From: an uncultured Ruminococcus sp.
Lineage (GTDB): Bacteria > Bacillota_A > Clostridia > Oscillospirales > Ruminococcaceae
NCBI GenBank assembly: GCA_902782875.1
Contig: CACZPE010000115.1
Span: 1 to 7,908, forward strand
Direction of reading: 5' to 3'
Length of the DNA: 7,908 nt
Numbering within the stretch: the stretch's first letter is position 1; each line of letters begins with the position of its first letter. The position numbers and the translations under genes are program-made. A model generated the notes under the pieces. The model did no database searches. It was not told the origin of the DNA and was given only the letters and a program-made list of their open reading frames with translations. This document shows positions 1 to 6,700 of the stretch, piece after piece.

Positions 1-68
1 ATGACAACGAGAACTCTTACACATCCCAGATGGTAAGAACTATCAAGTATTTCGCAGAGCTCGGCTGA
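1..68 (+). CDS. 3' end of an unidentified plus-strand gene (partial)
   Basis: The frame that starts at base 3 stays open for 21 codons and ends at a TGA at 66-68. Its residues end in ...QMVRTIKYFAELG, a plausible soluble-protein C-terminus, perhaps an amphipathic helix. The other two plus frames are closed by stops at 2-4 and 34-36. A strong intrinsic terminator begins 25 bases after the stop, which supports a real gene end here. I do not recognise the protein from so short a tail, and no function is assigned. The gene converges on the minus-strand acyltransferase operon. Confidence 0.6.
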   Translation, partial: DNENSYTSQMVRTIKYFAELG

Positions 69-93
69 TAAAGCCTCTACTGACAAATACAAT

Positions 94-126
94 GAGATGC
101 TGCTTTCGGGCAGCATCTCTTTTTTT
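94..126 (+). terminator. Intrinsic terminator of the upstream plus-strand gene
   Basis: A perfect 10-bp stem (94-103 pairing with 110-119, GAGATGCTGC/GCAGCATCTC) closes a 6-base loop and is followed at once by seven T residues (120-126). This is a textbook rho-independent terminator. It lies 25 bases after the TGA of the partial gene. Confidence 0.9.
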
Positions 127-130
127 ATAC

Positions 131-157
131 AAAAGCGACTGCCCTCAGACAGCCGCT
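131..157 (-). terminator. Intrinsic terminator of the MBOAT/AlgX-like operon
   Basis: Read on the minus strand, an 8-bp stem (150-157 pairing with 134-141, one G-U pair, AGCGGCTG/CAGTCGCT) has an 8-base loop and is followed by TTTTGTAT. The stem starts 17 bases after the TAG stop of the AlgX-like gene. It is weaker than the plus-strand terminator that ends at 126, only 4 bases away. Together the two insulate the converging transcripts. Confidence 0.75.
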
Positions 158-174
158 GTTTTCATAATACGGGT

Positions 175-1797
175 CTATTTTCCGAACGATACGTCATACT
201 CTATCGGTGCATAGTATGATACACCGTCGGAGCTCAGCAGATAAATACTTATCTTCTTCACATCATTGTCGGTTATGAACTGTTTGTCTATCGTGAATTT
301 GAAGCGGCAGTTCTTGTACCCTTTCTCTTTGAAATGCTCCGTGATATCCGCAGCCTTTCGTCCGTAGGGGCACGGTATCTGCACTCCGTCGGCCATGACT
401 ATTATACCGTCAAGATCGCTTCTGTTCCTGTAGTCTATCGCCCATCCCCTGAACGCATATACATCCGCATCGGGATCAAGGATTATCTCGCCTTTTTCGC
501 ACTTTGTAATGCCGCCGTCATTGTTGAGGCAAAGGCCGTTGTCGGCTATCCATATATCAGCCGTCTGTGCAGGCAGCTCGGTACGGACAGCAAGCTGTCC
601 GGGATCATCGGATACCAGCGGTGGTTTCTGAAGCAGCCACTCTATATAGCGCTCAAAGCACGAGAACATTACCACATCCGGTTTGGCGCATCTGTCAAAG
701 TCCTCTGAGCCTGTGCGCACCCTGATATAGGTGGTATCACTGAAATCCTCCGCAAAAAATCTGGTGGTCGGCCTCTGGGGATAATCCTGATAGAGTGAAT
801 CCCCGTATATCAGGAGCGATTTGTTATTTGCGGCGCTGTCATTGTGCCAGAACTTCTCATAACGCCTTACTTCTATGGGAGTTTCCTTCTGGAGCTTATC
901 GAGCATGGCTTCGCACGCCTTGTATCTTTCGCTCTGTTCATCGGCAACGGCAGATGTTTTCCACACAGGAGCGGATACGGTCTCTTTGGTCAGCGCGCCT
1001 ACGCCTATCAGGTCTGACAGGTCGCCCTGTACCTCGGTGGTCGGCTTCATATCGGGCACAAAGTCCGATATGCTGTCTATTACTCCGTCGGCAAGGAGTC
1101 TGTCCTCTATCTTTCTGTACGCCGCATACGCTCCCTGTGCAGTCCAGTGTGTATCTGTCTTCAGGAACACCATGTCCTGCTGCTTTGCATCAACAAGAGC
1201 GTCCTTGACGTTTATAACTTTCACATCGGTGTTTGCGGTCAGATACTCCTCTAACTGGTCTACCACAGAGGGCGTTACTTCATATCTGCCGCCCTTTATA
1301 TTCTCGGGATATACGCTCGACTTTGACGGCACGAGGATAAGGTAATACTCTATACCGTTGCGCCTGTAGTAATCCGCGATCTTCTGCTGGTTATACGCTA
1401 TTTTTTTCAGCATATCCTCGGAGAGCTTGTAGAGGCCGCAGCCTATTTCGGTATTGTGCGAATCACCTATGAAATAGAATCCGTCCCTGCCTGCCCTTAC
1501 GCGGCTGCCGCCCGTCTGGCGGAACACCTTCACGGTCACGGCTGTATAGCATCTGCTGTAAAAATTCGCAAAGCCGATATTGTCGCTGCACCAGTCCTCC
1601 ATGCCCTTGGTGAATTTCTCGGGAGTCATATTCTCCGCTGTGAAATCGGGAAATACAGCAAGCGTTCTGTTCTGCGTTTCTGACTCCTTGCCGCCCTTCA
1701 GATCGGATGTCAGGGCGGATACCAGTATCATACCGAAAAATATGACGATGCCAGCCGTCATTATTATCTTATCTATGTTTATCTTTTTTTTGTTCAT
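175..1797 (-). CDS. AlgX/AlgJ-type SGNH-like polysaccharide O-acetylation protein (DHHW family), membrane-anchored
   Basis: The 540-residue protein is probably the extracytoplasmic partner that places acyl groups, most likely acetyl, on an exported glycan. A basic N-terminus is followed by one hydrophobic segment (about residues 11-30), giving a signal anchor with the rest outside. The SGNH-like region has the family order: a VPSKSSVYPE stretch near 156-165, the DTHW motif with Asp215 and His217, then GDS with Ser334, and an FERY segment near 381-384. The Asp-x-His pair preceding the Ser matches the permuted triad known in AlgX/AlgJ, so an intact catalytic centre is likely. Residues about 440-540 form an extra module with a GWAID core. 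The ATG lies 11 bases after the MBOAT stop, with GGGGTGG (1801-1807) as RBS, so it is translated from the same transcript. Family assignment is firm; the substrate is unknown. DltD-like or PatB-like roles are alternatives. Confidence 0.88.
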   Translation of the reverse strand: MNKKKINIDKIIMTAGIVIFFGMILVSALTSDLKGGKESETQNRTLAVFPDFTAENMTPEKFTKGMEDWCSDNIGFANFYSRCYTAVTVKVFRQTGGSRVRAGRDGFYFIGDSHNTEIGCGLYKLSEDMLKKIAYNQQKIADYYRRNGIEYYLILVPSKSSVYPENIKGGRYEVTPSVVDQLEEYLTANTDVKVINVKDALVDAKQQDMVFLKTDTHWTAQGAYAAYRKIEDRLLADGVIDSISDFVPDMKPTTEVQGDLSDLIGVGALTKETVSAPVWKTSAVADEQSERYKACEAMLDKLQKETPIEVRRYEKFWHNDSAANNKSLLIYGDSLYQDYPQRPTTRFFAEDFSDTTYIRVRTGSEDFDRCAKPDVVMFSCFERYIEWLLQKPPLVSDDPGQLAVRTELPAQTADIWIADNGLCLNNDGGITKCEKGEIILDPDADVYAFRGWAIDYRNRSDLDGIIVMADGVQIPCPYGRKAADITEHFKEKGYKNCRFKFTIDKQFITDNDVKKISIYLLSSDGVSYYAPIEYDVSFGK

Positions 1798-1808
1798 GGT
1801 CCACCCCG

Positions 1809-3233
1809 TCAGAAATTGAAATAGATAAACGGATTATAGGACACGCATACCGCATACGACAGTGCCGTAAAGCCAAGTATCAGCATAAGTCCGCATTCTC
1901 CGAAGAGTACGATGGTCTCGAGTCCTGTGAACATATAGTCTATGCGGGCCCTTATCTTCTTTGCAACAGGGAAGGAAAGCACGCAGCTGAGTATTATCAT
2001 CGGCAGGTACAGCGTGCAGTAATAGACCGCTGTTGAGTCAACAAGCGGATTGCCGTATGTGCCGAACATGGACCTGAAATACTGATACGCCCTGGTAAGG
2101 CCCTCTGACCTGAACAGCACCCATCCGAACATCACGCACAGCAGAGTGAATACTCTGTAGGCTGCGACCGCAGGCTTTTTCTCGAATTTCTTCGGTATGC
2201 CCGTCAGCTTCTCAAACGTGAGTATCACAAAGTAGAGCAGTCCCCATAAAATGAAGTTCCAGCTCGCACCGTGCCATATGCCCGTCAGCAGCCATACCAC
2301 GAAGAGGTTGAACACCAGCCTGCCCTTTGATTTTACCCTTGAGCCGCCCAGCGGGAAGTACACATAATCCCTGAACCATGTACCCAGGGATATATGCCAG
2401 CGTCTCCAGAACTCCGAAACGGACTTTGAAGCATACGGATAATCGAAATTCTCGTTGAAATGGAAGCCGAACATCAGGCCGAGGCCTATTGCCATATCCG
2501 AATAGCCCGAGAAATCAAAGTATATCTGCAGTGTATAGCACAGCATACCCAGCCATGCGCCTGCTACCGATACCGTTCTGATATCGTCTGCCGCAAATGA
2601 CATATCTGCCACCATCGCCATTGAGTTTGACAGCACCAGTTTCTTGCACAGGCCGTAGATAAAGCGCTTGAGCCCCTTGTAGAAATCGGTGAGGGTCTCT
2701 TGTCTGTTGCGTATCTGCCGTGCGACGGTCTCATATCTTACGATAGGTCCTGCTATCAGCTGAGGGAAGAACATGATGTAAAGCGCGACATTGAACGGAT
2801 TTTTCTGCACCTCGCCGTTCTTTCTGTACACGTCTATGACATATGACATCGCCTGAAACGTGAAAAAGCTGATGCCTATGGGCAGTGTGAACTTTGTGAG
2901 CGGTATATTCGCCTTAGTCACTGTATTTATCGTGGTTATTGTGAAATTGAGATATTTATAGACAAAGAATATCCCCAAATTCCACAGACACATCGCTGCG
3001 ATGACCAGCCGCCCCGCCTTTTTCTCTCGAAAGCGGTCTGCAAGCAGTCCGAAGATGTAGTTTGCGAGAATGGATATGAGCATGATAACGATGAATTTCG
3101 GCTCGCCCCATGCATAGAATATCACCGATGCCGCAAGAAGAAAATAATTCTTGAATTTTCTGTCGGCTATATAATAAAAGAACAGTGTCAGCGGCAAAAA
3201 TATAAACAGGAATACCGTCGATGAGAATAACAT
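1809..3233 (-). CDS. MBOAT-family membrane O-acyltransferase (AlgI/DltB-like)
   Basis: From the ATG at 3231-3233 this encodes 474 residues, typical for AlgI-like MBOAT proteins, with about ten or more hydrophobic segments. The N-terminus then reads MLFSSTVFLFIFLPL, the usual start of this family. Hallmarks, numbered from that Met: the QIYFDFSGYSDMAIG stretch near 236-250, RRWHISLGTWFRDYVYFPLGG near 277-297, the conserved His321 in GIWHGASWNF, and a C-terminal NPFIYF. The family passes an acyl group from a cytoplasmic donor through the membrane to an outside acceptor. In alginate-type systems an AlgJ/AlgX partner finishes transfer to the polysaccharide, and such a partner is encoded just downstream. 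No dltA or dltC neighbour is present, so D-alanylation is less likely. An in-frame GTG at 3267-3269 would add 12 residues but sits at the predicted transcription start with no usable RBS. Confidence 0.92.
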   Translation of the reverse strand: MLFSSTVFLFIFLPLTLFFYYIADRKFKNYFLLAASVIFYAWGEPKFIVIMLISILANYIFGLLADRFREKKAGRLVIAAMCLWNLGIFFVYKYLNFTITTINTVTKANIPLTKFTLPIGISFFTFQAMSYVIDVYRKNGEVQKNPFNVALYIMFFPQLIAGPIVRYETVARQIRNRQETLTDFYKGLKRFIYGLCKKLVLSNSMAMVADMSFAADDIRTVSVAGAWLGMLCYTLQIYFDFSGYSDMAIGLGLMFGFHFNENFDYPYASKSVSEFWRRWHISLGTWFRDYVYFPLGGSRVKSKGRLVFNLFVVWLLTGIWHGASWNFILWGLLYFVILTFEKLTGIPKKFEKKPAVAAYRVFTLLCVMFGWVLFRSEGLTRAYQYFRSMFGTYGNPLVDSTAVYYCTLYLPMIILSCVLSFPVAKKIRARIDYMFTGLETIVLFGECGLMLILGFTALSYAVCVSYNPFIYFNF

Positions 3234-3242
3234 AAATAGTTG

Positions 3243-3248
3243 CCCTGC
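3243..3248 (-). promoter_or_regulatory. Ribosome binding site that fixes the MBOAT start
   Basis: Minus-strand GCAGGG lies 9 bases before the ATG at 3231-3233. Together with the adjoining AAAGG (3248-3252) it is the only purine-rich stretch at a workable distance from a start in this leader. The upstream GTG has only AAGG one base away, too close to serve. Confidence 0.6.
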
Positions 3249-3274
3249 CTTTGATACGTATTTGAACACACCTT

Positions 3275-3303
3275 AGTATATCATTAATCAATATATATGT
3301 CAA
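3275..3303 (-). promoter_or_regulatory. Sigma-A-type promoter of the MBOAT/AlgX-like operon
   Basis: On the minus strand, TTGACA (3298-3303, perfect consensus) and TATACT (3275-3280, five of six) are separated by exactly 17 bases. Transcription should start near 3267-3269, giving a leader of about 35 bases before the ATG at 3233. The spacer is very AT-rich. The strength suggests constitutive expression, but a GC hairpin lies 3 bases upstream of the -35. Confidence 0.85.
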
Positions 3304-3306
3304 TAG

Positions 3307-3321
3307 GCGGGCAAAGCCCGC
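3307..3321. repeat. GC-rich perfect hairpin abutting the operon promoter
   Basis: GCGGGC at 3307-3312 and GCCCGC at 3316-3321 form a perfect 6-bp inverted repeat around a 3-base centre (AAA). It lies 3 bases upstream of the -35 box of the MBOAT promoter. It could be an operator half-site pair, a short repeat remnant or a weak structure. No T-run follows on either strand, so it is not a typical terminator. Confidence 0.5.
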
Positions 3322-3390
3322 AGTTAGGTCGTTGATTTATTTATTGGGGATAGTTTAGTATGCAGCTCGGTAACTTTCGTGTGCGGGGAG

Positions 3391-3444
3391 ACCCTTCCAC
3401 CACCAGCCATAGGCTGGTGGTCCCCCTCCCCTTTCAGGGGAGGT
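3391..3444 (+). repeat. Hairpin-rich interspersed repeat, left copy
   Basis: This 54-base element folds into two adjacent stems. The first is a 10-bp stem (3399-3408 with 3412-3421, loop ATA). The second is an 8-bp stem (3425-3432 with 3436-3443, loop TTC). Its outer ends and second stem match the reverse complement of 3543-3590 almost base for base: a 12-base end ACCCTTCCACCA and a 27-base end beginning TGGTCCCCC. The tip of the first stem differs. It resembles palindromic interspersed repeats of REP/MITE type. I recall similar sequences in gut Clostridia but cannot verify this here. Confidence 0.8.
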
Positions 3445-3542
3445 TTATCCTCTACAATTAATTTGAGAGCACCATATCATTAGCTATACTCATATACGTT
3501 TAGCTGAATAAACAGCTACATAAAACTAATCAAAGCGCTTTT

Positions 3543-3590
3543 ACCTCCCCTGAAAGGGGAGGGGGACCATGCGCAGCATGGTGGAAGGGT
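3543..3590 (-). repeat. Hairpin-rich interspersed repeat, right copy (inverted)
   Basis: This is the reverse-oriented partner of 3391-3444, 48 bases long. It forms the CCTCCCCT/AGGGGAGG stem near its left end and a 7-bp stem (3566-3572 with 3576-3582, ACCATGC/GCATGGT, loop GCA). The tip sequence is unlike that of the left copy, but pairing is kept. No clear target-site duplication flanks the pair. Confidence 0.8.
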
Positions 3591-3635
3591 TATCTCTACG
3601 ATTACCTATGTACTGACTTAACAAAGCGCCTTAAC

Positions 3636-3670
3636 AATTGCTAATTTCTAATTGCTAATTGCTAATTTTT
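3636..3670. repeat. Heptanucleotide tandem repeat, five units
   Basis: Five consecutive 7-base units start at 3636, 3643, 3650, 3657 and 3664. Three are exactly AATTGCT; the second (AATTTCT) and the fifth (AATTTTT) are degenerate. It lies between the inverted repeat pair and the LRR-gene terminator and is non-coding. Copy number may vary between strains. Confidence 0.8.
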
Positions 3671-3690
3671 CCAAAACTCCACACTTATAC

Positions 3691-3721
3691 AAAAAAAGAT
3701 ACACTCCCGTGAAGGAGTGTA
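3691..3721 (-). terminator. Intrinsic terminator of the LRR/Fn3 surface-protein gene
   Basis: On the minus strand a perfect 8-bp stem TACACTCC/GGAGTGTA (3714-3721 pairing with 3700-3707, 6-base loop) is followed by TCTTTTTTT (3691-3699). It begins 12 bases after the TGA stop. The gene also has a second in-frame TGA directly after the first (3731-3733). Confidence 0.9.
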
Positions 3722-3733
3722 CCTTTATGATCA

Positions 3734-6700
3734 TCATACAGTGATATATACTATATCCTTTGTGGTATAGGATGAGCCGTCACTGCCGTTTATTGCTCTT
3801 ACAAGGAAGCCGTGGCTGCCGTTTGAGACACCTGTTAATGCGATGGTATTGCTTTCGGAGCTGCATATATATTTGTATGTGCCGTTGGTATACTCATATA
3901 CCCTGTAGCTTACAGCGCCCTTTACCTTGTTCCAGCTGAGAGTCAGGCGGTGATCGCCGCTCTTCTGGATATTGAGCCCGGGCTTTCCGAGGGGTATTGT
4001 ATATTTGAAATCGGAATTTGTATATGCAGAACCTGTCGTTCCCCTGAATGCCCTTACGAGATAGCCGTACTGTGTGCCGTTTGCCACGGTCGTATCGGCA
4101 TAGCTCGTAGTCGTCACTTCCTTGAGGAACTTTATGGTGCTGCCTTCCATGCGGTATACCCTGTAGGCGGTTGCTCCGCTCACTGCGCTCCACTTCACGC
4201 TGACGCTGCCTGTTGCGGATGTCACCTTAAAGTCGGGCTTTGCAAGAGCGGTTGATGCGGATGGAGTTGCATATTTCCAGTCGGCATCGGAGTATGATGT
4301 GCCTGCAGTGCCCTTGAACGCTCTTACCAGATAGCCGTACTTAGTGCCGTTTACAAGGCCAGTATCGGTGTAGCTCGTTGATGTGACTTCCTTGAGGAAT
4401 GCGATGGAAGAGCCTGTCTTGCGGTATACCCTGTAGGAAGTTGCACCGTTTACTGCGTTCCACTTTACGGTCACACTGCCGTTGCCCGCTGTTGCGGTAA
4501 ATTCGGGCTTTGCAATGCTCAGGCCTGTGGGAGTTGCGTATTTGATATCGGAGTTAGTGTAGGAAGAACCTACAGAGCCGCAGAACGCTCTTACAAGGAA
4601 GCCGTACTCTGTGCCGCCTGCAAGACCTGTTGCGGTATATGAAAGTGATGTTGTGTCGGTGAGATATACAAATTTGCCGTTATCCACGCGGTAGATCCTG
4701 TAGGACGCCGCACCCGGTACAGCTCTCCATTCTACGAGCACCTTGCCGTCGCCGGGTGTTACTATGAAGAAAGGCTTTGCAAGAGATGTGACCGCTGTGG
4801 GTGTGGTATACTGGATATCGTTGTTTGTATAAGACGAACCCTGTGTACCGTTGAATGCCCTTACGAGATAGCCGTATTTTACGTTGCCTGTGAGGCCGTT
4901 ATCACGATATTCAAGCTGGCTTGTCTCGGTGAGGTATTTGAAAGCACCATTCTCGACACGGTATACTCTGTAGGAGGTCGCACCTGCTACAGCATCCCAT
5001 TTTACAAGCACATTTCCGCTGCCGGGAGTGAGTGCGAATCTGGGCTTTGTAAGGTTATTGGATACTCTTATATATTCGCCTGCGGTATCCGCTTTAAAAG
5101 CTGCATAGGTATCGGTTCCGCTTATTATGCCCGTTGAGCCCTTCTTTGACCAGCCTGCATATTCAGTGCCTGCATTCATAAGCTTCATGCCCTTTGTTAC
5201 CTCGAAGCCTGCGGGAAGCTTAACGGAGGTCAGTGCTGTGCAGCCGAAGAACATGCCGTCTGTATCGGTCACATACTGGTAATTGAACTCTGAGAGGTCA
5301 ACTGATCTCAGGGAAGTACAGCCGGAGAACATATATTTCGCTTTATCTCCCATGACGCTAAGATTATCAAGACCCTGTATCTCCGTCAGGTTCTTCAGAC
5401 CGTTGAACATATCCTCGGCACTTGTAGTAAATGTACCGTACAGTCCGCCGTTTACTATGACTATTTTCTTTATCAGAGCGTGGTCTATACCCGCAAAGTA
5501 TGCTACATCATAATCGCTGCCGTCTGTATCGATATATGTATCGGGGATATGTCCGCTCAGAGTCAGTGTACCTGTTGAGCTGTCCCATTTGTACCATATC
5601 TGCAGAGGGGAATACAGTCCTCCGGTCTCAGCGGTGAATTCAGCATAGGTGCCGTTTCCGCTTATCACCCAGTCGCCGTCCTTGCCCCAGCCGTCTGTTG
5701 TCCCCAGCATGATGCTGTTTATCCTGTTGAGCAGCTTCATACCGGAAGTGACTCTGAAGCCCTTGGGAATAGTCAGATAGGAGAGCTTCGAACAGCCGCT
5801 GAACATATTAGCCGTATTAGCGTTTGTGATATCGATAAGCCCCGTATTCCGATTGTAGCTGACCATATCAACATGTGTCAGTGAAGTACAGCCGCTGAAC
5901 ATACCGGAAGCGTTTGCAGGCCTCATAAGACTGTTGGGAAGTGTCACAGCAGTTATGGATGAACACCCTGCATACATGGATGCACAGTCGGTAACACAAT
6001 CAAAGCAGAGATCGGTAGAATAAAGCTGTGACACTTTCAGGGCAGAACAGCCGTTGAACATTGCTCTGACGTTTGTCAGCAGCGTGGTCTTGTTGCCGCT
6101 CTGACTGAATTTTACCTCTTCAAGCGCATAGTCAGCATGAAACATACTCTCCATGGTAGTGGTATTTGAAAAATCCATGTTTGACAGATCTGCTGTCTTC
6201 AGAGCTGAAAGGTTGGCAAAGAGATAATAACAGTTTGAGGGAGCCTTCGCACCGCTCTCGGTGTAGATATACCATATATCCGTTGAGCTTAAGCTGTACC
6301 CTCTCCGTCTCATAAGTTCCAATATCGAGTTGGTACCTGTATCACTGTATATTCCAAGCTGCCTGTCGATCCTGAGAGTATTCTGTGATGAATACCATCT
6401 GCCGACATTGGGTATCTCCACATAGGATCCGTAGTAATCTGTACCGTAGAGATCGAGCTCTTCTTCAAGAAGCTCCTCTTCATCAGCAGTATCTTCTGCG
6501 GTATCGGTCTCATCAGCCGCATCTGCAGGCACGCCTGTCTCGACGCTGACGGTATCATCCGTCTCATCGGCGGATGTATCGGGTTCCTCAGTCTGCTCCT
6601 CTTCCGGAGCTTCGGAGGGTTCCTCAGCGGGAACATCCTGCTCGTCGATCCCGGGGTTCTCCTCGGCCGTTTCATCAGACTCTTCATCATCGGATTGTTC

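Larger units (their letters stand above)
3304..3733. other. Non-coding region between the LRR gene and the acyltransferase operon
   Basis: No convincing gene is present. Contents in order: a GC hairpin (3307-3321), about 70 unassigned bases, two inverted hairpin-rich repeats (3391-3444 and 3543-3590) around a 98-base AT-rich spacer, a run of 7-base tandem units (3636-3670), and the LRR-gene terminator (3691-3721). The spacer holds a small inverted repeat (TAGCTG at 3501-3506 and CAGCTA at 3513-3518). I see no promoter pair for a separate transcript here. Confidence 0.7.

Noticed and set aside
1809..3233. MBOAT as DltB of teichoic acid D-alanylation
   Set aside because: No dltA, dltC or dltD-like gene is adjacent and the partner carries the AlgX/AlgJ-type DTHW and GDS arrangement.
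3234..3269. GTG at 3267-3269 as the MBOAT start
   Set aside because: It coincides with the predicted transcription start, has no RBS at a workable distance, and adds 12 residues not typical of the family.
3360..3461. 33-codon plus-strand open frame (MQLGNFRVRG...)
   Set aside because: It runs through the hairpin repeat, has no RBS, and its composition reflects the repeat rather than a protein.
3737..5053. Regular repeats as a possible CRISPR array
   Set aside because: The period is about 270 bases, the repeats are diverged and they encode protein domains in one frame.
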